Shown here piece by piece: positions 51,684 through 60,830 of a stretch of DNA of 64,000 nt. How positions within the stretch are numbered: position 1 is the first letter of the stretch; each line of letters starts with the position of its first letter. The position numbers and the translations under genes were made by a program. The notes beneath the pieces were generated by a model. It was not told the origin of the DNA and made no database searches. It worked only from the letters and a program-made list of their open reading frames with translations. This DNA comes from [Collinsella] massiliensis (GTDB lineage Bacteria; Actinomycetota; Coriobacteriia; Coriobacteriales; Coriobacteriaceae): NCBI GenBank assembly GCA_000333815.1, contig CAPI01000066.1, forward strand, positions 1 through 64,000. Direction: 5' to 3'.

Positions 51684-53177
51684 ATGAGAAGCGCCGGCAT
51701 CCTGATGCCCGTGACCGCGCTGCCTTCGCCCTGGGGCGTGGGCACGCTCGGCGCCGAGGCGCGCTCCTTCATAGATTTCCTCGCCGATGCCGGGCAATCG
51801 ATCTGGCAGCTGCTGCCGATCGGCCCCACGAGCTTCGGCGATTCGCCCTACCAGTCGCCCTCGACGTTCGCGGGCAACCCCTACCTCATCGATCTTGACG
51901 ACCTGTGCGCCGAGGGGCTCCTCGAGCGCGACGAGTACGCCGGGATCGACTGGGGGGACGACCCCTCGCAGGTGGACTACGGCGCGCTCTACCGGGAGCG
52001 CTACGGGGTCCTGCGCTGCGCGGTGCGGCGCCTGCTGGCGACGAGGCGCGACGACTTCGATGCGTTCTGCGCGCGCGAGTGCGCATGGCTCGACGACTAC
52101 GCGCTCTTCATGGCCATCAAGGATGCGAGCGGCGGCGCGGCGCTCTCCGCGTGGGATGAGCCGCTGCGTATGCGCGAGCCCGAGGCGCTCGAGCGCGCGG
52201 CGTGCGAGCTCGCGGGCGAGGTCGCGTTCTGGAAGGCGGTGCAGTGCCTGTTCTTCGAGCAATGGGAGCGGCTGCGCGCCTACGCGCACGACCACGGCAT
52301 CCGGCTCATGGGCGACATGCCCATCTACGTGGCGGAGGATAGCGCGGACCTCTGGGCGCACCCGGACCAGTTCCAGCTGGATGAGGAGCTGCGCCCCACC
52401 GAGGTCGCCGGCTGTCCGCCGGACGGGTTCTCGGCCACCGGGCAGCTCTGGGGCAACCCGCTGTTCGCCTGGGACCGCATGGAGGCGGACGGCTTCCCGT
52501 GGTGGATCGGGCGCATCCGGTTCCAGCTGGGGCTCTACGACATCCTGCGCATCGACCACTTCCGCGGCTTCGATTCGTACTTCGCCATCCCGGCGGGGGC
52601 GGAGACGGCGGCGGGTGGGCGCTGGCGCCCCGGCCCGGGCAAGGCGCTCTTCGACGCGATCGAGCGCGAGCTGGGCGCATGCCCCATCGTGGCCGAGGAC
52701 CTGGGCTTCCTCACGCCGTCGGTCTACGAGCTGCTGGAGTACACGGGCTGCCCCGGCATGAAGGTGCTGCAGTTCGCCTTCGACAGCCGCGACGGCGGGG
52801 GCAGGGTCTACCAGCCGCATGCCTACACGCGCCATTGTGTGGCATATGTGGGCACGCACGATAACGACACCGCCCTCGGCTGGCTCGAGTCGGCCGACCC
52901 GGCGGACGTGGCGCTCGCCCGCGAGTACCTGCACCTCGACCCTGAGGAAGGGGAGGGGTGGGGCATGATGCGCGCTATCTGGTCCAGCGTGGCCGATACG
53001 GCGATCGCCATGATGCCCGATGTGCTCGGGCTCGGGGGCGAAGCGCGCATCAACACGCCCTCGACGCTCGGCGGCAACTGGTGCTGGCGCGCGCTGCCGG
53101 GGTATACGACCCCCGAGCTCGCCCGGCGGCTGCACCGGCAGATGGAGCTCTACGAGCGGCTGCCGGAGCCGCGGTAA
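51684..53177 (+). CDS. malQ: 4-alpha-glucanotransferase
   Basis: Transfers maltosyl units between maltodextrins (GH77). The 497-residue protein has SAGILMPVTALPSPWGVGTL, FGDSPYQSPSTFAGNPYLID, the nucleophile region ILRIDHFRGFDSYF, the acid region CPIVAEDLGFLTPSVYE and VGTHDNDTALGWL. The ATG at 51684 has AGGAGGAG 6 bases upstream; 51669 is less likely. Completes intracellular maltodextrin use together with the importer. Confidence 0.95.
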   Translation: MRSAGILMPVTALPSPWGVGTLGAEARSFIDFLADAGQSIWQLLPIGPTSFGDSPYQSPSTFAGNPYLIDLDDLCAEGLLERDEYAGIDWGDDPSQVDYGALYRERYGVLRCAVRRLLATRRDDFDAFCARECAWLDDYALFMAIKDASGGAALSAWDEPLRMREPEALERAACELAGEVAFWKAVQCLFFEQWERLRAYAHDHGIRLMGDMPIYVAEDSADLWAHPDQFQLDEELRPTEVAGCPPDGFSATGQLWGNPLFAWDRMEADGFPWWIGRIRFQLGLYDILRIDHFRGFDSYFAIPAGAETAAGGRWRPGPGKALFDAIERELGACPIVAEDLGFLTPSVYELLEYTGCPGMKVLQFAFDSRDGGGRVYQPHAYTRHCVAYVGTHDNDTALGWLESADPADVALAREYLHLDPEEGEGWGMMRAIWSSVADTAIAMMPDVLGLGGEARINTPSTLGGNWCWRALPGYTTPELARRLHRQMELYERLPEPR

Positions 53178-53249
53178 CAAGGGCGCGGCTGCGCCCGCGC
53201 GGCACGTGAGGAAGAACGAGGACATACGGTCTTTGAGGAGGAACAGACC

Positions 53250-54437
<1,188 letters not shown>

Positions 54438-54511
54438 CGCGGGCGCTTCGGCGTGCTGACCTTGGTGTCCCGGGTGCGCGGGCAACGCGCGCCCGTTCCT
54501 TCCTCCGTGCG

Positions 54512-54553
54512 GGGAGGCCCCGTTCGCGGTGCTGGCTGCGGGCGGGGCCTCCC
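54512..54553 (+). terminator. GC-rich hairpin after the sugar operon
   Basis: GGGAGGCCCCG (54512-54522) pairs perfectly with CGGGGCCTCCC (54543-54553). There is no T-run directly after it, but the AT-rich palindrome at 54561-54591 follows and supplies one. Confidence 0.65.
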
Positions 54554-54560
54554 GCCGTTG

Positions 54561-54591
54561 ATGTAGAAAAACCCCTGGGGTTATTTTACGT
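54561..54591. repeat. 31-base palindrome, copy 2
   Basis: Reads ATGTAGAAAAACCCC then TGGGGTTATTTTACGT; identical to 54755-54785 and close to 47154-47184. Arms with A- and T-runs give it terminator potential on both strands. Confidence 0.7.
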
Positions 54592-54596
54592 GCGGC

Positions 54597-54738
54597 CGTT
54601 CGAGCCTCGATACTGTGTGGGATTCGCGACATGGCGAGTAGCCGCGGGATTTCGAGGGCGTTTTCGCAGGCCGCAGCGAGCTGAAGACCCCGTATATCGC
54701 GCCTATGCGGATTTCCACACAGTATCGAGGCCCGAACG
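54597..54738. mobile_element. 142-base MITE-like inverted-repeat element
   Basis: Terminal inverted repeats of 24 bases with one mismatch: GTTCGAGCCTCGATACTGTG in the left arm (54597-54620) and its complement at 54715-54738. The 94-base interior has no ORF. It lies between the two identical palindromes, so palindrome-element-palindrome form one block. No transposase is nearby. Confidence 0.5.
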
Positions 54739-54754
54739 TTTTACGACCCCTCTG

Positions 54755-54785
54755 ATGTAGAAAAACCCCTGGGGTTATTTTACGT
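54755..54785. repeat. 31-base palindrome, copy 3
   Basis: Identical to 54561-54591. Its last two bases overlap the start of the 85-base tetR-derived direct repeat. Confidence 0.7.
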
Positions 54786-54868
54786 AGTGCTCGATGCACA
54801 TCCCGATGAATTCGCGCATCTCGGCGCGGAAGTCGATCTGGGGGCGCGGCCGGCCGATCTGCTCGAGT
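54784..54868 (-). pseudogene. 3'-end remnant of the tetR gene (left direct repeat)
   Basis: These 85 bases match 56395-56479, inside the 3' end of the intact TetR gene, at 82 positions and in the same orientation. They encode the C-terminal stretch LEQIGRPR-type through FIGMCIE. Outside these limits the two copies diverge abruptly. The intervening 1.5 kb holds the zinc-ribbon gene. Confidence 0.75.
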
Positions 54869-54881
54869 CGGGTGGACAAGG

Positions 54882-54916
54882 GACGCGGTATGAGAATTAC
54901 GTTCTCATACCGCGTC
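54882..54916. terminator. Perfect 15-bp hairpin with flanking TTTTACAT
   Basis: GACGCGGTATGAGAA at 54882-54896 pairs with 54902-54916 around TTACG; GTTTTACATC follows. Shares the TTTTACAT flank with the palindromes at 47154 and 54561. Could terminate transcripts coming from the left; the zinc-ribbon gene ends 67 bases to the right, facing it. Confidence 0.65.
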
Positions 54917-54982
54917 GTTTTACATCGCATCTGTTCAACTAATCGAATGGACGTTACAGGTTGAAAGATAATCTTCTGGAAA

Positions 54983-56277
54983 TCAGGATACTGGCTCTAT
55001 TGACCAGTTACCATCTGCGGTAATGACAAAAAATGCATTACTGTCAGATGGGATGGACAGCATCTTGGTTCCGTCGTAGGAGCCGATTGTATTAACGGGC
55101 AGGTCGCGACCATCGGTTGTATAGACCCAGACTGAGAAGTTGCTCGATCCGTCATGTGTAAAATGCCAAGAGCCGCTGGTTGCTGGGAAAATATCGGTCA
55201 CATAATCACCCGATCCAGAAAAGGACGTTTGCTGCGTCGTGCCAAGCGGTTCTATGGTGTATGTCCAGTTTCCACTCGAGGTGATTTCAAAAGAATAAGG
55301 TTCCGTGCCGAGGAGAAGCGTTCTCCCATCATAGCCGCCGATGGTATTAACAAGTAGGTCGCGCGAGCCAGTTGAGTCATAAGCCCATACGGCAAAATTG
55401 CTTGAACCCTCATTTGTAAAATGCACTCGGTATATATCGCTACCGGTCGAGATGCCGGAAACAACTTGATCTCCCGAGCCGCTTTGTGTTGAGTAGATCT
55501 CCTTGCCGCAGCGCTCGCATATACCGTTTGAAGTGGTATGTCCGAGAGGCTCCCCCTCCGTTGCCCCACAAGTCAGGCAGGTTTTTGGTTCGGTACAAGT
55601 TGCGTCTGTCCAGCGGTGTCCTGTTGCTTTTATTGTTGCACCGCATCTAGAGCAGGTTCCATCCTCAGTGCATGTTACGCCAATTGGATCATGACCCAGC
55701 GCAACGCCCTCGGTTGCGCCGCAGACTTTGCATGTTCTCGGTTTGGTGCAGGTCGCCGCCGACCAGGCATGACCCAATGGCTCGCCTTGAGTTCTCCCAC
55801 AGATACTGCAGGTTTCTGGTTCGGTGCAAGTGGCGTCTTGCCAGTCATGGAAGCAGATGATATGAGTGGAAAAAAGGAATACAACGATTATTACTGCGGC
55901 GAGAGCGCAAATTATCGCAGTGCGTTTCTTTGACTTCTTAGGATCTTTTGGTTTTGAAGTCTTAGGATCGTCGCCGTCTGCGACTCCTGCGCTTTCCGCA
56001 TCCTGAGCAACCGCATCATTCTCATGTTCCGAGCTGCGACCTTCGTTGCCAGGGGTATCTTTAGGATCGGAGAGACACTCGGTGGATGGCGAATCGCTTG
56101 AACCATCAGCCATGTTCTGATCCGGCGCGTCAGAGGGAATTTGCTCCTCAGCGGTGCTTGATTGTTCCGAAGGGCTCAACTCATCCGGGGGGGGGTCTCA
56201 ATATCGCTTACCTTAGCCCCGCATTGGGGGCAGGTATCCCCATCGAATATCGCATGGCATTTCCTACACTCATGCAT
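54983..56277 (-). CDS. Zinc-ribbon repeat membrane protein, frame broken at a G9 tract
   Basis: From an ATG at 56277 (AGGAGG 6 bases upstream) an N-terminal zinc ribbon is read (HECRKCHAIFDGDTCPQCGA). At nine G (56187-56195) the frame must change to continue into a 398-residue frame. That frame has an acidic Ser-rich stretch, one membrane helix (TAIICALAAVIIVVFLFSTH), five repeats of the ATCTEP-TC-CG-GEPLGH type with CxxC pairs, and two beta-rich repeats (SNFAVWAYDSTG and SNFSVWVYTTDG). Probably surface-exposed. GC and codon use are lower than in neighbours. Flanked by 85-base direct repeats. Phase variation, sequencing error and pseudogene are all possible. Confidence 0.65.
56187..56195. repeat. 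Run of nine G at the frame break
   Basis: Nine G on the plus strand (C on the coding strand). With seven or ten bases the zinc-ribbon start and the long downstream frame would be one ORF. Such tracts slip during replication. Confidence 0.8.
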
Positions 56278-56385
56278 ATAAACCTCCTAGCATGCTTGAA
56301 CTGCTTCCCTTGTACATTACCGGAACTTAGGGATAAATGAAGGAACTATCCCCTCAAAGGCTGTTCGTTTTGGTAGGCGGTGGTG

Positions 56386-57027
56386 TTAGGCGGTGTAGTA
56401 CTCGATGCACATCCCGATGAATTCGCGCATCTCGGCGCGGAAATCGATCTTGGGGCGCGGCCGGCCGATCTGCTCGAGTGCCTGGGCGATGAGCGGGTTC
56501 TTCCAGCAGCCGCTTACGAGCCCCGTGGCGTGGTAGTACACGGCGAGCAGCAGGCGCTCGACGTCGCGCGGCTTGATGTCGAGGATGCGGGGCAGGCGCT
56601 CCGCCATGGCGTCGACGTTTTGGTAGTAGCCCTGCTTGAAGGCGGCGAGGCGCTCGACCGTCACGTTCGTCTCAATGATGGTGGAAAGCAGGTCGCCCAG
56701 GCGGAAGTATTCCTGGTGCGCGTTGGCGATGCCCGCCCAGACCTCCGCGACCGTGGCCGCCGAGAAGCCGCAGCCCTCCGGCAGGGCGGCGAAGAGCGCG
56801 TCGAAGTAGTCCGCGCAGGCGTCGCCCGCGAGGAGCAGGAAGATCTCCTCCTTGGTGCTCACGTACTTATAGAGGTTCGCGCGCGACCAGCCGAGCTCTT
56901 CGGCAATCGTGGTGAGCGTGATCTCGTGATACGGCTTTTCGGCGAACTGCTTGCGCGCGGCCGCCTTGACCTCAGCCAGGCGCTGGGCTTTCTGCTCGTC
57001 GCTGCGGGCGCGAATGAATTCCGACAT
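56386..57027 (-). CDS. TetR/AcrR family regulator of the redox operon
   Basis: A 213-residue repressor. HTH: TIAEELGWSRANLYKYVSTK near 40-59. The C-terminal domain (VERLLLAVYYHATGLVSGCW) is that of a TetR ligand domain of unknown inducer. It is divergent from the alcohol dehydrogenase operon, with tandem operator-like repeats in the shared gap. Its 3' end (56395-56479) is duplicated at 54784-54868. Confidence 0.9.
   Translation of the reverse strand: MSEFIRARSDEQKAQRLAEVKAAARKQFAEKPYHEITLTTIAEELGWSRANLYKYVSTKEEIFLLLAGDACADYFDALFAALPEGCGFSAATVAEVWAGIANAHQEYFRLGDLLSTIIETNVTVERLAAFKQGYYQNVDAMAERLPRILDIKPRDVERLLLAVYYHATGLVSGCWKNPLIAQALEQIGRPRPKIDFRAEMREFIGMCIEYYTA
56395..56479. repeat. Right 85-base direct repeat (within tetR)
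   Basis: Partner of 54784-54868, 82 of 85 bases identical. It lies in the coding sequence of the intact tetR gene, so the gene was preserved while its end was duplicated. Confidence 0.75.
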
Positions 57028-57119
57028 GTCCTTCCACCTTTCCGGATAGCCTGCACTATACCAGAAGTAACGGCGTGCACGAAAATCTCTATGTAGATAA
57101 CGTTCAGAAAATAAAATAC

Positions 57120-57180
57120 TTTACAAGTAACGTAGCGTTTCTTATATTAAGCAGTGTCAAGTAACGCAACGTTGCTTATC
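57120..57180 (+). promoter_or_regulatory. Promoter and tandem TetR operators of the redox operon
   Basis: TTTACA (57120-57125) and TATATT (57143-57148) form a promoter with ideal 17-base spacing. AAGTAACGTAGCGTTTCTT begins at 57125, filling the spacer, and AAGTAACGCAACGTTGCTT begins at 57159, just downstream of the start. Both are imperfect palindromes with AAGTAACG and CGTT-CTT arms, 34 bases apart. A half-site AAGTAACG also occurs at 57065. Confidence 0.75.
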
Positions 57181-57270
57181 CGTTTAGGGTACCGCTCGGT
57201 GGAAGCCTCGAGGTGACAAGTGGTGCGCACGCGTTCACTAGCAGGAACCAATCGATCGAAAGGACAGGTC

Positions 57271-58455
57271 ATGCTCGGCAACTTCACGTATCAGAACCCC
57301 ACCAAGCTCATCTTCGGCACGGACGCCATGGCCATGCTCGCCGACGAGCTCAAGCAGTACGGCCCGGTGGTGCAGCTCGTGTACGGCGGCGGCTCCATCA
57401 AGCGAAACGGCATCTACGACCAGGTGATGGCCGCGCTCGAGGCCGCCGGCAAGACCGTCGTGGAGGACGGCGGCGTCATGCCGAACCCCACGGTCGAGAA
57501 GCTCTACGAGGGCGTGAAGATCGCTCGCGAGAACCACGTGGACTTCATTCTCGCGGTGGGCGGCGGCTCGTGCATCGACTACGCCAAGGGCGTGGCCGTC
57601 TCGGTGAACCTGCCCGAGGACGTCGATCCCTGGCAGAAGTACTGGGTCGACTTCGATGAGCCCACCTGCCCGGTCGTCCCTGTGGGATCCGTCCTCACCA
57701 TGGTGGGCACCGGTTCCGAGATGAACTGCGGATCGGTCATCACCAACCACGAGGCGAAGATGAAGGTGGGGCACGTCTTCGCGAACCCTGACGTGTTCCC
57801 CAAGTTCGCGGTGCTCAACCCCGAGTTCACCTACACCCTGCCGAGGTACCAGATGGTCGCCGGCATCTTCGACATCATGAACCACATCACCGAGCAGTAC
57901 TTCTCGGGTGAGGACGACAACACGAGCGACTACCTCTCCGAGGGCCTCATGCGCTCGCTCGTGCATGCGAGCCGCATCGCCGTCGAGAACCCGGAGGACT
58001 ACGAGGCGCGCTCGAACATCATGTGGTGCGCTACCTGGGCGCTCAACACGCTCGTGGCCTGCGGCAAGACCACGGACTGGGAGGTGCACATGCTCGGCCA
58101 GGCCGTGGGAGCCCACACCGACGCCACGCACGGCATGACGCTCGCCGCGGTGGCGCTGCCGTACTACCGCCTCGTCATGCCCTACGGGCTGGCGAAGTTC
58201 GCGCGCTTCGCGACCGCCGTGTGGGGCGTCGAGGCGGCGGGGAAGACCGAGGAGGAGCTCGCCGCCGCCGGCCTCGACGCCATGGAGGCCTGGATGCGCG
58301 AGATCGGCTGCGTGATGAGCATCTCCGAGCTCGGCGCCACCGAGGACATGCTCGAGGGCCTGGCCGACAGCACGCTTGTCATGCAGGGCGGCTACCACGC
58401 GCTCACGCGCGACGAGGTCGTCCGGGTGTTCGAGGAGAGCCTGCGCGCGGAGTAG
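57271..58455 (+). CDS. Iron-containing alcohol dehydrogenase (YqhD/BDH-like)
   Basis: A 394-residue group III dehydrogenase reducing aldehydes with NAD(P)H. NFTYQNPTKLIFGTDAMAML opens the family pattern, GGGSCIDYAKGVAV is the nucleotide loop, and metal ligands lie in YQMVAGIFDIMNHITEQYF and HMLGQAVGAHTDATHGMTLA. The ATG at 57271 has AAAGGA upstream; the earlier GTG/ATG frame start is not supported. First gene of a five-gene TetR-controlled operon that looks aimed at reactive carbonyls or quinones. Confidence 0.92.
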   Translation: MLGNFTYQNPTKLIFGTDAMAMLADELKQYGPVVQLVYGGGSIKRNGIYDQVMAALEAAGKTVVEDGGVMPNPTVEKLYEGVKIARENHVDFILAVGGGSCIDYAKGVAVSVNLPEDVDPWQKYWVDFDEPTCPVVPVGSVLTMVGTGSEMNCGSVITNHEAKMKVGHVFANPDVFPKFAVLNPEFTYTLPRYQMVAGIFDIMNHITEQYFSGEDDNTSDYLSEGLMRSLVHASRIAVENPEDYEARSNIMWCATWALNTLVACGKTTDWEVHMLGQAVGAHTDATHGMTLAAVALPYYRLVMPYGLAKFARFATAVWGVEAAGKTEEELAAAGLDAMEAWMREIGCVMSISELGATEDMLEGLADSTLVMQGGYHALTRDEVVRVFEESLRAE

Positions 58456-58495
58456 CCGGGGCGCGCGGGTGCCCGTTTCGAGTGAGGAGGAACCT

Positions 58496-58969
58496 ATGAC
58501 CGGATCGAAGACGCTCGTCGCATATTTCTCTGCGAGCGGCGTGACCAAGCGGGTTGCCGAGGAGGTTGCCCGCGCCATCGGAGCGGACCTGTTCGAGATC
58601 GTTCCCGCGGAGCCCTACACGGCGGCGGACCTCAACTGGAACGATCCCGGCAGCCGCAGTTCGCGCGAGGATCATGATGCGTCCATCCGCCCCGCCGTCG
58701 CGAGCGCGGTGCGCGACATGGGTGCGTACGACACGCTGCTCGTGGGCTTCCCCATCTGGTGGGGGCACGAGCCGGCGATCGTGGACACCTTCCTTGAGCA
58801 GTACGACCTCTCCGGCAAGACGCTCATCCCGTTCGCGACTTCGGGCGGGTCGGGCGTCGGCGGGGCAGAGCGGAGCCTCGCGCGGAAGTACCCGGCCGTG
58901 TCCTGGCAGCGCGGCGCGCTCCTGAGCACATCGAACGCCGCCGGCTGGGCGCGCGGTGCCGTGGCCTAG
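58496..58969 (+). CDS. Flavodoxin
   Basis: A 157-residue flavodoxin. The FMN phosphate loop is YFSASGVTKRVAEEV, then PAEPYTAADLNWNDPGSRSS, FPIWWGHEPAIVDTFLE and PFATSGGSGVGG. This matches the flavodoxin_4 type often paired with stress-induced aldehyde reductases. Lies 40 bases after the alcohol dehydrogenase gene; GAGGAGG precedes the ATG. Confidence 0.9.
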   Translation: MTGSKTLVAYFSASGVTKRVAEEVARAIGADLFEIVPAEPYTAADLNWNDPGSRSSREDHDASIRPAVASAVRDMGAYDTLLVGFPIWWGHEPAIVDTFLEQYDLSGKTLIPFATSGGSGVGGAERSLARKYPAVSWQRGALLSTSNAAGWARGAVA

Positions 58970-59049
58970 GGCATCGATCCGTCGCGGAGAGAGCGCTCGT
59001 CCGGGGGGCATCAGCACAGCAACCAGGGCGCAGAGAGGGGATGGCAGAC

Positions 59050-59382
59050 ATGGCGATCACGATGAACCTGTACTACACGGGCAAGGACGGTGCCGCGCGC
59101 AAGTTCGCGGAGGAGATGGAGGCGACGGGCACGGCCGACCAGATCCGTGCGCGTGAGGGCAACCTCTGCTACCGCTACTTCCAGCCGCTCGACGACCCCG
59201 AGACGGTGCTGCTCATCGATTCCTGGCGCGATCAGGCCGCGCTCGACGAGCACCACGCCTCGCCCATGATGGCGAAGATCGCCGAGCTGCGCGACAAGTA
59301 CGACCTGCACATGCGCGCGGAGCGCTACCTGAGCGATGACGCCGGTGTGCCGGCGCACGACCAGGCGTTCCTGCGCGCATAG
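59050..59382 (+). CDS. Antibiotic biosynthesis monooxygenase (ABM) domain protein
   Basis: A 110-residue ferredoxin-like ABM protein: ITMNLYYTGKDGAARKFAEE, GNLCYRYFQPLDDPETVLLI, SWRDQAALDEHHASPMMAKI. The GNLxYxYFxxxDDPxTxxLxxxW-x-H pattern is typical of quinol or heme-like small monooxygenases. ATG codons at 59041 and 59050 are both possible; GAGAGGGG favours 59050. Third gene of the TetR operon. Confidence 0.82.
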   Translation: MAITMNLYYTGKDGAARKFAEEMEATGTADQIRAREGNLCYRYFQPLDDPETVLLIDSWRDQAALDEHHASPMMAKIAELRDKYDLHMRAERYLSDDAGVPAHDQAFLRA

Positions 59383-59456
59383 CGGTACCTGGGCGGCTGG
59401 CGCCGACGCAGCGCGACGGTCTATCGGATGGGCATGAAGCGAGAGAGGAAGACGAG

Positions 59457-60176
59457 ATGTCGCTGACTTCAGACATGGTTGAATTCGAGCGGACCGACCC
59501 GGAGTTCGCCGAGCGGTTCGCGTACTTCGCGGGCGCCGAGGTGCCGGGCGAGCCTGCTGCGGAGCTGCCCGCGCGCGAGCGCCACCTGGTGATCCTGGCC
59601 GCGCTTCTGGGCTGCCAGAGCGTGGACGAGTTCTCCGTGCAGCTCGCAGACGCGCTCGACGACGGCGTGACGCCCATCGAGGCGCGCGAGGTCGTCTACC
59701 AGGCCACGGCCTACCTGGGCATCGGTCGCGTGCGCCCGTTCCTGCGCGCGCTCAACGAGGTGCTCGCCGAGCACGCCATCGAGCTCCCGCTCGAGCCGCA
59801 GGGCACGACCACCCTCGAGACGCGCCGCGACGCGGGCAACCAGAAGCAGGTCGAGTACTTCGGCGAGGGCATGCGCGCGAGCTGGGAGACGGGCCCTGCG
59901 GAGCGTGCCCACATCAACCGCTGGCTCGCGGAGAACTGCTTCGGCGACTACTACACGCGCGGCGGCCTGTCCGACCGTGACCGCGAGATGGTGACCTTCT
60001 GCTACATCGCCGCGCAGGGCGGCTGCGAGCCCCAGGTCACGGCGCACGCCGCGGGCAACCTGAACCTCGGCCGCACCAAGGACTTCCTGTACCGCGTGGT
60101 CTCGCAGATGGTGCCCTACATCGGGTACCCGCGCAGCCTGAACGCGCTCACGTGCGTGGACAACGCCGCGCAGTAG
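59457..60176 (+). CDS. Carboxymuconolactone decarboxylase family protein, two domains
   Basis: A 239-residue protein with two CMD/AhpD-like domains: ERHLVILAALLGCQSVDEFS with EAREVVYQATAYLGIGRVRP in the first, DREMVTFCYIAAQGGCEPQV with HAAGNLNLGRTKDFLYRVVS in the second. The usual CxxC of AhpD is absent, so thiol peroxidase activity is unlikely by that route. Commonly co-occurs with cupins and flavodoxins in aldehyde/quinone stress operons. Confidence 0.87.
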   Translation: MSLTSDMVEFERTDPEFAERFAYFAGAEVPGEPAAELPARERHLVILAALLGCQSVDEFSVQLADALDDGVTPIEAREVVYQATAYLGIGRVRPFLRALNEVLAEHAIELPLEPQGTTTLETRRDAGNQKQVEYFGEGMRASWETGPAERAHINRWLAENCFGDYYTRGGLSDRDREMVTFCYIAAQGGCEPQVTAHAAGNLNLGRTKDFLYRVVSQMVPYIGYPRSLNALTCVDNAAQ

Positions 60177-60218
60177 CGCCCACGACACCGAAGAGCAAAC
60201 CAAGAAGAGGAGAGAAAC

Positions 60219-60635
60219 ATGAGCGAGCAGACCGATTTCACGCCGATGTTCGGCCTCGGCAACCCCAACGACGCGTATGCGCAGTATTTCACCGGCCAGT
60301 CGTACCTCAACGCACTGACCGGCCCCGAGGCGGGCGTGGCGCTCGCCAACGTGACCTTCGAGCCGGGGTGCCGCAACAACTGGCACATCCACCACGCCGA
60401 CAAGGGCGGCGGCCAGATCCTCATCTGCGTGGACGGCCGCGGCTGGTACCAGGAGTGGGGCAAGGAGCCGCAGGAGCTCACGCCCGGCACCGTCGTCGTG
60501 ATCCCCGCGGGCGTGAAGCACTGGCACGGCGCCGCGCGCGATAGCTGGTTCAGCCACATCGCCTTCGAGGCCCCGGGCGAGAACTGCTCGAACGAGTGGC
60601 TCGAGCCCGTCACCGACGACGCGTATCCGGCGTAA
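60219..60635 (+). CDS. Cupin domain protein
   Basis: A 138-residue cupin. Metal ligands appear as WHIHHADKGGGQ (His-x-His plus Gln) and KHWHGAA, with GTVVVIPAGVKHWHG as the second conserved box. Likely a metal-dependent small-molecule enzyme; last gene of the TetR-controlled operon. AAGAGGAGAGAAAC precedes the ATG. Confidence 0.9.
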   Translation: MSEQTDFTPMFGLGNPNDAYAQYFTGQSYLNALTGPEAGVALANVTFEPGCRNNWHIHHADKGGGQILICVDGRGWYQEWGKEPQELTPGTVVVIPAGVKHWHGAARDSWFSHIAFEAPGENCSNEWLEPVTDDAYPA

Positions 60636-60733
60636 GGCAGGCGCGCCCATCGAGCGGTGGGCGCGCCGCCCGCGCCCCAGCATGAAGCGGGTTGTGGTTC
60701 TTCCGCGCATCGCCCGTTGCCGTCGATTGTATC

Positions 60734-60758
60734 TTGACGATTATGTTAGATTCGTCAA
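60734..60758 (+). promoter_or_regulatory. Inverted repeat in the hydrolase promoter region
   Basis: TTGACGA (60734-60740) and TCGTCAA (60752-60758) form a perfect 7-base inverted repeat; the first arm could double as a -35 element. No matching regulator gene is adjacent. Confidence 0.45.
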
Positions 60759-60830
60759 CCTGTGTACATCGAGCCGGCGGCGGGCGCGGAGGATCGCGGC
60801 CCGTTTCGGCGTTGGGGGAAAGGTGCGGAT

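Noticed and set aside
54784-54868. Second functional TetR gene
   Set aside because: Only 85 bases of the 3' end are present; no HTH region.
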